Shown here: positions 20,527 through 30,062 of the stretch, one piece after another | Layout: each line of letters starts with the position of its first letter | Position numbering within the stretch: the stretch's first letter is position 1 | NCBI GenBank assembly: GCA_028284365.1 | Contig: JANQRW010000059.1 | Coordinates: 1 to 64,000, forward strand | Direction: 5' to 3' | Origin: Marinicella sp. | GTDB lineage: Bacteria > Pseudomonadota > Gammaproteobacteria > Xanthomonadales > Marinicellaceae | Length of the DNA: 64,000 nt | Notes under the pieces: generated by a model | The model's input: the letters and a program-made list of their open reading frames with translations, nothing else | What the model was told of the DNA's origin: nothing | Databases searched by the model: none | Translations under genes and position numbers: made by a program

Positions 20527-20553
20527 CAGCTGACCATCACACCAGGTCAGCTG
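20527..20553 (-). promoter_or_regulatory. Perfect hairpin in the nrdA-nrdB spacer
   Basis: CAGCTGACC and GGTCAGCTG form a perfect 9-bp stem with a 9-nt loop, 11 bp past the nrdA stop. On the transcribed strand it is followed by ATCTTTCC, a poor T-tract, so it looks like an attenuator or RNA-processing site rather than a full terminator. The rest of the spacer (20268-20526) shows no gene. Confidence 0.5.
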
Positions 20554-20564
20554 AATGATTTTTT

Positions 20565-23450
20565 TTACTGGCAGGCCTCACAATCCGGATCGAGAATTGA
20601 GCATGCTTGTGGGGCGGCAGAACCCGGTTGTGTATCTGGTGCCGGGGTTTGGTTTGAGCTGGAATCAACACTTTTTTCAACATGTGTTGCGCCCACTGAG
20701 CGCAAGTAGTAAGTGGTTTTCAAGCCACGTACCCAAGCCAGTTTATACAATGAATCCAGTTTTTTACCTGATGGCTCAACCATGTACAAGTTCAAGGACT
20801 GACCCTGATCAATCCATTTTTGACGTCGTGAAGCCGCTTCCACCAGCCACCGCGAATCCACTTCAAAAGCAGTGGCGTATTTGGCTTTCAGGTGATCAGG
20901 CACACGGTCAATCGGCTGTACGCTGCCATCAAAATATTTCAAATCATTAACCATGACATCGTCCCACAGATCCAGGGCTTTCAAATCTTCAACCAAGTAG
21001 GGATTAATCACAGTAAACTCACCAGAAAGGTTCGATTTAACGAACAGGTTCTGATAAACCGGCTCAACTGACTGTGACACACCTGAAATGTTAGAGATGG
21101 TGGCTGTTGGTGCGATTGCCATGGTGTTGGAGTTACGCATGCCTTGTTCTTTCACTTTAGCGCGTAAATCATCCCAGTCCATGGCCATGCTTTGGTCCTG
21201 ATCAATGAATTGGCCGCGTTCCTGTTTCAACAATTCAACCGAGTCGATCGGCAAGATGCCTTGTGACCACAGTGAACCATCGTATGATGGGTAGGTGCCA
21301 CGCTCAGCGGCCAAATCACTGGAGGCGTTGATCGCGTAGTACGAAACCGCTTCCATGGTGTTATCCGCAAAATTAATCGCTTCTTCAGTGGCATAAGCCA
21401 TGTCCTGAATGTACAACGCATCCTGAAAACCCATCAAGCCCAGTCCAACTGGACGATGACGCAGGTTAGAACGACGCGCTTGTGGTACAGAATAGAAGTT
21501 ATAGTCAATCACGTTATCCAGCATGCGCATGGCAGTGGTGATGGTTTTCTTCAATTTCTTGTGGTCAATGCCTTTCTCAGTCACATGATGTGGCAAGTTA
21601 ACTGAGCCAAGGTTACAAACCGCGATTTCTTCATCTGAAGTGTTCAGGGTGATTTCGGTACACAAGTTAGATGAGTGCACCACGCCCACATGTTGTTGTG
21701 GTGAACGGATGTTACATGGGTCTTTGAAGGTGATCCAAGGGTGTCCGGTTTCAAACAACATACCCAGCATCTTACGCCACAAGTCATTGGCTTCCACTTT
21801 TTTGAAATTCCTGATTTCACCCGCTTCAGCTTTTTGCTCGTAAAACTCGTATTTTTCTTTAAATGCTTTTCCGTACAGGTCATGTAATTCTGATGCCTCT
21901 TCAGGTGAGAACAACGTCCAGCTTTCATTTTTAGCAACCCGTTCCATAAACAAATCAGGAATCCAATTCGCCGTGTTCATGTCATGGGTGCGGCGACGGT
22001 CATCGCCAGTGTTCTTACGCAGCTCTAAAAACTCTTCCATGTCGATGTGCCAGGTTTCCAAGTAAGCACACATAGCGCCTTTGCGCTTACCGCCTTGGTT
22101 AACCGCAACCGCTGTGTCGTTGGCCACTTTCAAAAATGGAACCACACCTTGTGATTCGCCGTTGGTGCCTTTGATGTGAGCACCCAAACCACGAACACGT
22201 GACCAGTCATTACCCAGGCCGCCAGCATATTTCGACAACAAGGCATCATCTTTAATGGCACTGAAAATACCATCCAGATCATCTGGTACGGTGGTTAAGT
22301 AACATGACGATAACTGCGGACGCAAAGTACCTGAGTTGAATAAGGTTGGGGTCGAGCTCATGAAATCAAATGAACTGAGTAAGTCATAGAATTCAATCGC
22401 TCTGGCTTCACGATCAATTTCATTAATCGCCAGACCCATTGACACGCGCATAAAAAAGGCTTGTGGCAACTCAATGCGGGTTTTACCCATGTGGATAAAG
22501 TAACGATCAAATAATGTTTGCAAACCCAGGTAAGTGAACTTTTTGTCACGCTCAGGTTTGATCGCTTTGGCTAAACGTGGCAAATCATAGCGGGTCAGCT
22601 CTTTATCCAGTAAATTCAGCTCTGCACCACGTTGGATGTATTTCCCAAAGTAGTCCGAATAAACCTCATTCATGTCTTTTTGGGTGGCATGTTTTTCTTC
22701 ACCGTATATAAAGCTCAAGGCTTCGGTGCGGATCCCATCCAACAACAAACGCGCAGTGACAAAAGAGTAATTTGGATCCTTCTCAATCAACACCCTGGCT
22801 GACATGGTCAATGATGCATTGACATCAGCTTCAGCCATACCATCAAATACATTTCTGCGCACGTCTTTGGCAACCAGATCTTTGGTTACGCCTTTCAAGC
22901 CTCGGGTGGCTTCAGTGATCAAGGTGTCAATGCGGTTAAAATCCAATGGCTTGCGATTACCTGCCGCATCAATCACATGTAATGTCTCTTCAGTGGTCGC
23001 AGGTGTTGAATCTTTTTTATTGGCCTTGGCTTTGGCACGCGCCCGTTTCTCGTTTTGCTTTTCACGATACAGCACATAATTACGAGCAGCTTTGTGTTCA
23101 CCCGCACGCATCATCGCCAATTCTACCTGATCCTGAATGTCTTCAATATGGACGGTACCACCATCTTCCATGTGTCTGAACAAAGCAAAATGAACCTGCT
23201 CGGCTAATTTCTCTACCGTTTCCCTGATGCGTCGTGATGCTGCCGCTTGACCACCTTCCACTGCCAAAAATGCTTTGGTCATGGCCACCTGGATTTTGGA
23301 CTGGTCATATGATGTGACCTTGCCATTGCGCCTGATGACTTTAAAGCGGCTGTTTTGTTGGTTGGTTGTTGTGTTTTCTGTGGTGGTTGACTTGGGTTCG
23401 GTTCCTTGAACAGTGCTGGATTGGCTTTCCTGTTGATCTGTATGCTGCAT
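20565..23450 (-). CDS. nrdA: Ribonucleotide reductase class Ia, alpha subunit with two ATP cones
   Basis: 961 residues, longer than the E. coli enzyme because of two N-terminal ATP-cone domains: about 36-130 (FKVIRRNGKVTSYDQSKIQ) and 157-240 (LHVIDAAGNRKPLDFNRID). These bind ATP/dATP for overall activity control, as in Pseudomonas-type NrdA. The catalytic core shows SSCYLTT (first redox Cys), NLCTEITLNT with the radical Cys/Glu pair, and AVCNLGS. A Ser/Pro-rich linker leads to the C-terminal shuttle cysteines in CSILDPDCEACQ. First gene of the nrdAB pair. It supplies dNTPs with NrdB. Confidence 0.97.
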   Translation of the reverse strand: MQHTDQQESQSSTVQGTEPKSTTTENTTTNQQNSRFKVIRRNGKVTSYDQSKIQVAMTKAFLAVEGGQAAASRRIRETVEKLAEQVHFALFRHMEDGGTVHIEDIQDQVELAMMRAGEHKAARNYVLYREKQNEKRARAKAKANKKDSTPATTEETLHVIDAAGNRKPLDFNRIDTLITEATRGLKGVTKDLVAKDVRRNVFDGMAEADVNASLTMSARVLIEKDPNYSFVTARLLLDGIRTEALSFIYGEEKHATQKDMNEVYSDYFGKYIQRGAELNLLDKELTRYDLPRLAKAIKPERDKKFTYLGLQTLFDRYFIHMGKTRIELPQAFFMRVSMGLAINEIDREARAIEFYDLLSSFDFMSSTPTLFNSGTLRPQLSSCYLTTVPDDLDGIFSAIKDDALLSKYAGGLGNDWSRVRGLGAHIKGTNGESQGVVPFLKVANDTAVAVNQGGKRKGAMCAYLETWHIDMEEFLELRKNTGDDRRRTHDMNTANWIPDLFMERVAKNESWTLFSPEEASELHDLYGKAFKEKYEFYEQKAEAGEIRNFKKVEANDLWRKMLGMLFETGHPWITFKDPCNIRSPQQHVGVVHSSNLCTEITLNTSDEEIAVCNLGSVNLPHHVTEKGIDHKKLKKTITTAMRMLDNVIDYNFYSVPQARRSNLRHRPVGLGLMGFQDALYIQDMAYATEEAINFADNTMEAVSYYAINASSDLAAERGTYPSYDGSLWSQGILPIDSVELLKQERGQFIDQDQSMAMDWDDLRAKVKEQGMRNSNTMAIAPTATISNISGVSQSVEPVYQNLFVKSNLSGEFTVINPYLVEDLKALDLWDDVMVNDLKYFDGSVQPIDRVPDHLKAKYATAFEVDSRWLVEAASRRQKWIDQGQSLNLYMVEPSGKKLDSLYKLAWVRGLKTTYYLRSVGATHVEKSVDSSSNQTPAPDTQPGSAAPQACSILDPDCEACQ

Positions 23451-23548
23451 GTGACTCGCTGAGTAAAAGTTGTTTGTTTAAATATTTAAGATTTGAACTG
23501 CTGATTACAACTCAATCTTGGCCCCTAAATTCCTCTCTGTAGCCAAGG

Positions 23549-23606
23549 ATAATATCGCACCTATTTAACTTGTGGCAAGCAGAAAATTTTTTTATTTTTG
23601 CCACAA
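23549..23606 (-). promoter_or_regulatory. Candidate nrdA promoter overlapped by a 9-bp dyad
   Basis: On the reverse strand, TTGCCA (23578-23573) and TATTAT (23554-23549) are 18 bp apart, roughly 100 bp upstream of nrdA. TTGTGGCAA (23570-23578) and TTGCCACAA (23598-23606) form a perfect inverted repeat that overlaps the -35, as an operator would. It does not match the NrdR box. Binding protein unknown. Confidence 0.4.
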
Positions 23607-23743
23607 ACACAATATCAATAACTTAGCAAATTATTCTCAATTTTGATTCAGAATCTTAAGAATTCAGCACCTGTATTTTATGCTCAAAGAGGTGTTTACA
23701 ATGTGAAACAAATGTTAAATAAAGGAATGATCTTGAGTCTTCA

Positions 23744-23872
23744 TTCACTTTTGTTCCCAACAAAAGTGAAAGCGACCGCAGCGAGCATATCTTTCTGCCT
23801 CGGGCTTACCCTCTCTGATTCGCTTTGCTCACCAACCGAGTCCGCCAGTCGAGCAGCTTAGCTGCTCTCAAT
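23744..23872 (+). repeat. Composite intergenic repeat, copy A
   Basis: The element opens with a perfect 12-bp hairpin, TTCACTTTTGTT-ccc-AACAAAAGTGAA. The block GACCGCAGCGAGCAT follows, and it closes with GTCGAGCAGCTTAGCTGCTCTCAAT, itself a 7-bp hairpin. It is visibly more GC-rich than its flanks. The opening, the GACCRCAGCGAGCAT block and the closing block recur in the same order in copy B (30063-30290, reverse strand). The MATE gene's stop codon lies 4 bp past its right end. The rest of the 23451-23875 spacer holds only the nrdA promoter candidate. Confidence 0.7.
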
Positions 23873-23875
23873 CGC

Positions 23876-25192
23876 TCACGTTTTGTACTTAAATCGCCAA
23901 GTGTTCAAGATGGCCGCAGCGGTCAAACCAACAATGATTCCCATCCACAAACCTGGAGCACCTAAGCCTTGTTTAAAACACAAGTACCAAGAGGCCACAA
24001 AACCCAATAACCAAAAGGAACAGATGTTACTGAACATGATGAAGTTCATATCTTTGATGCCACGCAATGCCCCGGCAGCTGCCACCTGGATACCGTCGGA
24101 CAATTGAAACACGGCGGCGTAAAACAATAACCCAACCGCAATCAAACCCACCGCTTCGTCGTTGGTATACAGCGACACAATTTGCTGCGCAAACAGGACG
24201 GTGATGGTGGCGGAGATGATTTGTGTGAACAACACCATACCCACACCAATAAATCCGGCATTTTTTATATCGACCGGATGACCACGACCCACCGCATTAC
24301 CAACCCGAATGGTGATCCCCATGGACAAGCCCAAAGGCACCATGAACAACAAGGATGAAAAGTTCAGAGCAATCTGATGAGCAGCCACAGTTTCGGTAGT
24401 CAAGGATGAGGCCAATAAAGTGATCACTGCAAAAAAACCAACCTCTGCAAACATCGACACACCCACAGGAAAACCCAATTTGAAAAAGCGCCAAATCTCA
24501 GCCCAGTCAGGTCGATCAAATTGACCAAAAACATCAAAGGACCCAATGATTTTGTGTTTATGAGTGATGACCATGTAAGTCAACATTTGTATGGTGATGA
24601 CTGTGGCCGTGGCATAACCACAACCTTGTGCGCCCATTGCGGGAAAACCCAGCTTACCAAACATCAGGATGTAATTCAGCGGGATGTTTAGCATCAGACC
24701 CAAGAAACTGACATACATGGTGGTTTTGGTCACCGACAAACCATCAGCCAAATACCTCATGGCCACAAAGAACGACAAAGGAATCACGCCCCATGCCAGT
24801 GCATGTAAATAAGCCTCAGCCTTAGGAATCACTTCGGGTTGCGTATTAAACAACTTAAACAAGGGATCCATAAACAAAATCACCGCGGTAAAAACCAAGC
24901 CCAAAATCAAAGCCAGCCACAATGCCTGCCTGAAAAACGGGGTGATTTTATGGTGCTCTTTGGCACCATCCATATCAGCCACCACCGCAGGTATCGCCAT
25001 CAAAATACCAAACACAAACAAAATCGCAGCCGACCACAGCGAACTGCCTACAGCCACTGCTGCCAGGGTAACAGAACCCAAGCGGCCCGCCATCACTGTA
25101 TCCACAAAGGTCATCGCCACCACCGTTATCTGACTGATAATCAGAGGTAATGACAGTTTAATGGTTTGTGTTATGTGCCTTTTAACTGGCAT
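23876..25192 (-). CDS. MATE-family multidrug efflux transporter
   Basis: About 438 residues from the ATG at 25192. Twelve hydrophobic helices in two pseudo-symmetrical halves are visible, with FVDTVMAGRLGSVTLAAVAVG in the first half and the NorM-type VPLGLSMGITIRVGNAVGRG after helix 7. It exports cationic compounds by Na+ or H+ antiport. The track's start at 25267 would leave 19 bp to the divergent epimerase gene; ATG 25192 (MPVKRHIT) or 25207 better fits relatives, though neither has a strong ribosome site. The C-terminus ends against repeat copy A. Confidence 0.9.
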   Translation of the reverse strand: MPVKRHITQTIKLSLPLIISQITVVAMTFVDTVMAGRLGSVTLAAVAVGSSLWSAAILFVFGILMAIPAVVADMDGAKEHHKITPFFRQALWLALILGLVFTAVILFMDPLFKLFNTQPEVIPKAEAYLHALAWGVIPLSFFVAMRYLADGLSVTKTTMYVSFLGLMLNIPLNYILMFGKLGFPAMGAQGCGYATATVITIQMLTYMVITHKHKIIGSFDVFGQFDRPDWAEIWRFFKLGFPVGVSMFAEVGFFAVITLLASSLTTETVAAHQIALNFSSLLFMVPLGLSMGITIRVGNAVGRGHPVDIKNAGFIGVGMVLFTQIISATITVLFAQQIVSLYTNDEAVGLIAVGLLFYAAVFQLSDGIQVAAAGALRGIKDMNFIMFSNICSFWLLGFVASWYLCFKQGLGAPGLWMGIIVGLTAAAILNTWRFKYKT

Positions 25193-25286
25193 CACTTCAT
25201 GAGACATCACTAAATTATTACAGAATGATTCAATAAATACAGCAGAATCGATTAAACTGTGAATCATTCAATTTCACATCAATGAT

Positions 25287-26264
25287 ATGACTGCTACGGC
25301 TTTTGTTACTGGTTCAACGGGTTTTTTGGGTCGACATTTATGTCAACAACTGGTCAACGCTGATTGGCAGGTTTCTGCCATGTGTCGAAGCATACCAGAA
25401 AACCCAATCAAAGGGGTTAAGTATGTGCAGGCTGATTTACTGGATAAAGCCTCAATGATGGCAGTCATACCAGAACAACCCTGTTGTGTATTTCACACAG
25501 CGGCCGACACCAGTACCTGGCGACCTGAAGCGATGCGACAAACCGAAACCAACATCCAAGGTACACTGAACTTATTACAAGCAGCCGTGGCACAACAAGC
25601 ACAAAAGTTTATCTATGTTTCATCCATCACGACTTTTGGTGTTGATCATCACGGCATGGTTGAATTGAATGAGAACACACCTCAAGCAGGTCAATCCAGC
25701 TGGGTCAATTATGTCAAAACCAAAAGTCTGGCTGAAAAATTGGTTAAAGACCATGCCGACAAACTCAATACATTGGTTGTGAATCCGACACACATCATTG
25801 GCCCCGATGACCAACACAATTGGATTCGTTTGTTTAAAATGATGGCCACTGACACCCTGCCCACCATTCCAATTGGTGCGGGTTCCTTTGTTGATGTGCG
25901 AGATGTGGCTGATGGTTGTATTTTGGCAGCTGCAAAAGGAGCCTCTGGACAAAACTATATTCTAGGCGGTACCAATTTAAGCTTCGATACATTTATTGAT
26001 CAAGTGGCGCAGGCTTTTGGACTTGAAATCACCAAAAGACACAAACCAACCTGGTTAATCAGTTGGGTCGCTAAAATTTCATTGGCCCTCAGTTACATCA
26101 CAAAAAAACAGCCTGAGTTAACCCCTGAATCCTTACAAATTATCTCTCACAAATTCAGCACCACCAGTGCCAAAGCGAAAAAAGAATTGGGTTATGAAAT
26201 CAGACCATTGGCCACATCCTTGCAGGACATCAAAACCAACCTCGTTGCCCGCGGCATCCTCTGA
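25287..26264 (+). CDS. NAD-dependent epimerase/dehydratase (extended SDR)
   Basis: 325 residues. AFVTGSTGFLGRHLCQQL is the N-terminal GxxGxxG NAD(P) site. FIYVSSITTFG gives the active-site serine and VNYVKTKSLAEKLV the Tyr-x-x-x-Lys pair. The closest general type is the dihydroflavonol-reductase/3-beta-HSD-like branch of extended SDRs, which act on sugars, sterols or terpenoids; the substrate is not evident. It is divergent from the MATE exporter and overlaps the YjjG-type gene by 1 bp (TGATG), so those two form an operon. Confidence 0.87.
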   Translation: MTATAFVTGSTGFLGRHLCQQLVNADWQVSAMCRSIPENPIKGVKYVQADLLDKASMMAVIPEQPCCVFHTAADTSTWRPEAMRQTETNIQGTLNLLQAAVAQQAQKFIYVSSITTFGVDHHGMVELNENTPQAGQSSWVNYVKTKSLAEKLVKDHADKLNTLVVNPTHIIGPDDQHNWIRLFKMMATDTLPTIPIGAGSFVDVRDVADGCILAAAKGASGQNYILGGTNLSFDTFIDQVAQAFGLEITKRHKPTWLISWVAKISLALSYITKKQPELTPESLQIISHKFSTTSAKAKKELGYEIRPLATSLQDIKTNLVARGIL

Positions 26265-26953
26265 TGTATAAATACAACAAAATCATCTTTGATGCCGATA
26301 ACACGCTGTTTGACTTTGACCGAGCCGAGGCAACGGCTTTGGTTAACACTTTACAACATTTCAAAATGCCCGCCCCAGATGGATTGATCCAGTTTTACCG
26401 CCGAATGAATGTCGCCATGTGGCAACAACTGGACGCCAAGCGAATCACCATTGCTCAATTAAAACAACAACGGGCTGAACAAATTTTTGAGTTTGTGGGC
26501 GGGGCCAATACCGACCACCAGACTTTCAGCCTGCACTATTTAGATGAATTGGCCCGCCATCAGTTTCTTTTGAAATCGGTGGCCGAAACCTTGTCTCTTT
26601 TGTCACCACATTGTGACATGGCCATCATCACCAATGGTTTGGCAAGGGTACAAAAGCCACGGTTTGAAAACAGTACAATCCAACCGTACTTTGGTGCCTT
26701 GGTGATCTCTGAAGAAGTGGGTATGGCCAAACCTGATCCTGAAATTTTCGCCCACACCTGTGACCTGATGAATTGGTCAGATCCCAAAGAAGTGATGATG
26801 GTCGGTGACAATTACCGTTGTGATATCCAGGGCGCAGCTGATTTTGGTATGCGGACTTGTTGGTTCAATTTGCGCCAACAAGTCCACAATTATCAAGATC
26901 ACCACCACGAGATTCACCATTTTGGTGAATTACTGGGTGTGTTAAAAAACTGA
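26264..26953 (+). CDS. yjjG: HAD-family pyrimidine 5'-nucleotidase, YjjG type
   Basis: 229 residues with all HAD motifs: FDADNTLFDFD (motif I, nucleophile and acid Asp), IITNGLARVQKPRF (motif II, with the TNG...Q and RF features usual in YjjG), the KPDPEIF lysine (motif III) and MMVGDNYRCDIQGA (motif IV). YjjG hydrolyses pyrimidine nucleoside monophosphates, including damaged or non-canonical ones. Translationally coupled to the upstream epimerase gene. It ends 8 bp from the convergent gene, with no visible terminator. Confidence 0.85.
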   Translation: MYKYNKIIFDADNTLFDFDRAEATALVNTLQHFKMPAPDGLIQFYRRMNVAMWQQLDAKRITIAQLKQQRAEQIFEFVGGANTDHQTFSLHYLDELARHQFLLKSVAETLSLLSPHCDMAIITNGLARVQKPRFENSTIQPYFGALVISEEVGMAKPDPEIFAHTCDLMNWSDPKEVMMVGDNYRCDIQGAADFGMRTCWFNLRQQVHNYQDHHHEIHHFGELLGVLKN

Positions 26954-26961
26954 AGTTTATC

Positions 26962-27525
26962 TCAACCAGCAGCCGGCCACAACCAGGCAAAAGTACCCGC
27001 AACCACAGCAGCATAAATCAATGCGTCAATCAAATACCTGACTGTATTCGACCAGGGATGGCCATACCAAATTGAATAGGGAATCACACCATAACCGAAA
27101 GTGAGAAAACCTGTTGCCATAACCACGCGAAAAATGCTCATATAATCAACACCTGCAGGCAGTGATAAATGCGCCACGTAAGCAATGAATAAACAGGCTC
27201 CTATAAAAAACAAAATTTGTTGTCCTAATAATTTACCCATTGGCGGCATACCATCTGGCATCACACTGATCATCGCAACTGGTCCCGCTTTGAATTTATT
27301 TTGCATGACTTCATCATTCATGGCTTGCATATCCTGACAATGCGGTAGCGTGTATAAACCAGGCTTTGCACCTCGCAATGAATCAGCAACAGCATCTTCT
27401 TTGCTTAGCGGTTTGTAATCAGCATTGTGGTGTTTGATCACCATATGAAACAAGGCGCTGGCAACCCAACAGAAAATTCCACCCAATAAAATGGGCAGCC
27501 ATAATTGTGATAATGTTACTGCCAT
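26962..27525 (-). CDS. Hypothetical membrane protein, OPT-transporter associated
   Basis: 187 residues from the ATG at 27525, which follows a strong GGAGG; the track's longer start lacks support. Four hydrophobic helices are visible: one at the N-terminus (LWLPILLGGIFCWVASALFH), then a soluble stretch with LSKEDAVADSLRGAKPGLYTLPHC, then three more. Unnamed family. It is third in a reverse operon behind an OPT transporter and another small membrane protein, and I recall similar proteins beside OPT genes elsewhere. A transporter accessory role is inferred. Confidence 0.75.
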   Translation of the reverse strand: MAVTLSQLWLPILLGGIFCWVASALFHMVIKHHNADYKPLSKEDAVADSLRGAKPGLYTLPHCQDMQAMNDEVMQNKFKAGPVAMISVMPDGMPPMGKLLGQQILFFIGACLFIAYVAHLSLPAGVDYMSIFRVVMATGFLTFGYGVIPYSIWYGHPWSNTVRYLIDALIYAAVVAGTFAWLWPAAG

Positions 27526-27660
27526 ACTGACCTCCTCAATTATTAATCCGTTAATGATTTTACCACATCTACAATTGTGCTGAACCAGCCAAGCTTTAGG
27601 TCTCGCACAAAAAAGGCCACCACCGCGACCTTTTAATACCATAAAACCTAAATATCTGGC

Positions 27661-28191
27661 TTACGATGATGCTGCCTCAAACTCCTCTTTGGCGTGTTGA
27701 AATTGTGCCAGGGATTTTTCAACATACATCATCACTTCATCAACATAACCATCAGTCGAGGCCGACCAAACGCGGTTGATGTAGCGCTCTCCAGCAGCAA
27801 AACTGGACATGATATCGGCAAAAGCCTGAATACCAAATAAATGCTTCATGCTGTCTCTGGCATCAGCAAAATTCATTAAATCATCACGAAATAACTTGTC
27901 AATTTCAAAACGCATCTCATAGGTGGGTATCTTGTCTTTGCGCCCGTTGAGTGATTCCAGATTTTCAAGTATGTTGTTCAATGAATCCATCAAAACCTGT
28001 TTGTTGTTTTGTAATAAGTCACCCCGCTTGGCGGCTGCACTGGCTTCTTTCTTATAAATGAATGCGCCAACAAAACCAACCAACATAACTGGAATGAAAT
28101 AAGTCCAATTCATGGCTCTTTCATCTAAAGAAGCTAAAAATGCGCCTGCCAGAAATGACAGGATAACTAAAATAAATGCTATATTTTTCAT
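27661..28191 (-). CDS. Hypothetical membrane-anchored helical protein, OPT associated
   Basis: 176 residues. Two short hydrophobic helices occupy the first 45 residues. A long soluble helical region follows, charged and possibly coiled (KQVLMDSLNNILENLESLNG onwards), ending in KSLAQFQHAKEEFEAASS. No known domain was recognised. It begins behind a GGAGA site 11 bp after the OPT gene and precedes the other small membrane protein, so all three are probably one transcript. Function unknown. Confidence 0.75.
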   Translation of the reverse strand: MKNIAFILVILSFLAGAFLASLDERAMNWTYFIPVMLVGFVGAFIYKKEASAAAKRGDLLQNNKQVLMDSLNNILENLESLNGRKDKIPTYEMRFEIDKLFRDDLMNFADARDSMKHLFGIQAFADIMSSFAAGERYINRVWSASTDGYVDEVMMYVEKSLAQFQHAKEEFEAASS

Positions 28192-28202
28192 GATATCTCT
28201 CC

Positions 28203-29945
28203 TTATCCAGCTGTGGCGATGACGTAAACGGCATTACCCACGCCAACCAGTGCTTCACCAACAATCAATCCCGCAGCGATTGGGATGCCTTTGGATTCTG
28301 ACCAAACTTTACCTGCTTTGCGATCAACAATTTCACGCAACAATGTACCCAAAGCATAAGTCAAAACAATATTAAAAGGCAGGTAGAAACCAAGCCCTAC
28401 GGTGATACCCAAACCCGCCTGTAATAATGACAACAAGCCACCGAGTACTGCACCAGCAATGTATTTTTCAGTTGGCACATCGCCGCCGGTGATGCCTTCA
28501 ACCATCGAAGCCAGTGCTTGGCCTTGAGGTGCTGGGAATTCATCACCCCCCAAACCAAAAGCTTTATCAAGGGTGAAAATCAAGATAATGACCACAATAG
28601 GACCTAACCAGGCACCGAAGAATTGGCCCAGTTGTTGTTTCCTTGGTGTTGCCCCAACCAGATAGCCAGTTTTCATATCCAGCATCAAATCAGTCGCCTG
28701 ACTCATCGCCACACATGTGGCAGCACCAACGGTAACCGCCGCAACCACCGCTGATGCGGTACTCATGCCACCAAAGGTTTGGGTAATCATGATCAGCAAT
28801 GTCACCGCAATTAAGGTCATACCAGATAAAGGTGACCAGTTGGTGCGACCAATGGCTTCGGACAAAATGATGCCTGCCATCCAAATCCATAAAGTGCCTA
28901 ACGCGCCCATCATCAAGCCACGCACAATACCCACCTCTTTGGTCGAAGTAACGGCCATAATACATAACAATACGGCAGCACCTGCAACCGCAAAATACAA
29001 TAATTTAATCGGTAACTCATCTTTGCTTAGTGCAGCTTCACTTTTGGCTGAAGACTGCATTGACTTAACCGCTGATTTAATCAACGGCAAAGCAAAAATC
29101 ACACCAACAACGGCGCCACCAATGAGCATACCAATACCTGTTGGACGAAATAACATCAAACGCAATTGATTGGGATCAGAAACCACTTCACCGGCAGCAT
29201 TTACAGGAAACATACCTGTGATATCCAACAACGGAGCAATGATCCAATAACAAACAAAACCACCAATGATAAAAGCCAAACCACCCCGGCCAGCAATGAA
29301 AGCGACACCAACGGTCATTAAAGATAAATACCATGTGCCATTGAGGTAGGCAGGTAATCCAAGTTGGTCAAAAAGTGCCCAGTCATGGACGTCATAATAG
29401 ATGGTAATCAAGTGTACCAAACCTGAAACCAGCATGGCCCCCAACAGCAACATGGCTTTGTTGATACCTGCACCAGGTGATTTGAGAATCGATGCCACTG
29501 CCACACCACCAGGATAAGTCAGACGCTCATAATCAATCATCTGTTTGCGCAAAGGAATGATAAAGGCAATGCCCAAAAATGCGCCAGCGATGGCTCCAAA
29601 GGTCAGCACATATGGGTTGAACTCTGTGGCATAACCCAGAATAAAAATCGCTGGCACTGAAAACATCATCCCCGATGATGCTCCATTGACGGCTGAAGCG
29701 ACGGTTTGGGTCACGTTGTTTTCGATGATCGAGCGGCGTCTTAAAATACCCCGCAATATACCAAAACCGAGTATTGCCGCCAGCTCCGAACCTTCGATTG
29801 AGAAGCCCAATTTAAGTGATGCATAACCAATGGACACAGCCAGTACCACACCCAAGAAATAGCCCACAATCACTGCATGAGGCGTCAGCTCTGGATAAGC
29901 GCCACGCGTAATTGGACCTGTAGCAGTTACCTGCGAATCAGACAT
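28203..29945 (-). CDS. OPT-family oligopeptide transporter
   Basis: 580 residues with at least 14 hydrophobic helices. Family hallmarks are the N-terminal ELTPHAVIVGYFLGVVLAVS, SLKLGFSIEGSELAAILGFG, and the central DLMLDMKTGYLVGATPRKQQ loop characteristic of bacterial OPT proteins. These proton-coupled carriers move oligopeptides or metal-chelator conjugates inward. The C-terminal GIPIAAGLIVGEALVGVG is also typical. First gene of a three-gene operon with two small membrane proteins. No peptidase neighbour indicates the substrate. Confidence 0.92.
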   Translation of the reverse strand: MSDSQVTATGPITRGAYPELTPHAVIVGYFLGVVLAVSIGYASLKLGFSIEGSELAAILGFGILRGILRRRSIIENNVTQTVASAVNGASSGMMFSVPAIFILGYATEFNPYVLTFGAIAGAFLGIAFIIPLRKQMIDYERLTYPGGVAVASILKSPGAGINKAMLLLGAMLVSGLVHLITIYYDVHDWALFDQLGLPAYLNGTWYLSLMTVGVAFIAGRGGLAFIIGGFVCYWIIAPLLDITGMFPVNAAGEVVSDPNQLRLMLFRPTGIGMLIGGAVVGVIFALPLIKSAVKSMQSSAKSEAALSKDELPIKLLYFAVAGAAVLLCIMAVTSTKEVGIVRGLMMGALGTLWIWMAGIILSEAIGRTNWSPLSGMTLIAVTLLIMITQTFGGMSTASAVVAAVTVGAATCVAMSQATDLMLDMKTGYLVGATPRKQQLGQFFGAWLGPIVVIILIFTLDKAFGLGGDEFPAPQGQALASMVEGITGGDVPTEKYIAGAVLGGLLSLLQAGLGITVGLGFYLPFNIVLTYALGTLLREIVDRKAGKVWSESKGIPIAAGLIVGEALVGVGNAVYVIATAG

Positions 29946-30062
29946 ATATTGCTCCCGTTGTTATTGTTGATCAGTTTGTTTTTAAACCCAAAAGTTTTGG
30001 CCTTAACCAAATTATAACACCACACAAAATGGTGGTTATCGAAATTTAAAAAGTAAATCTCT

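Noticed and set aside
23600-23620. NrdR box before nrdA (ACACAATATCAATAAC)
   Set aside because: It matches too few positions of the ACACTATATATAGTGT-type consensus, and no second box at the usual spacing was found.
23643-23861. 72-residue forward ORF over repeat copy A
   Set aside because: Produced by the intergenic repeat; no ribosome site or domain.
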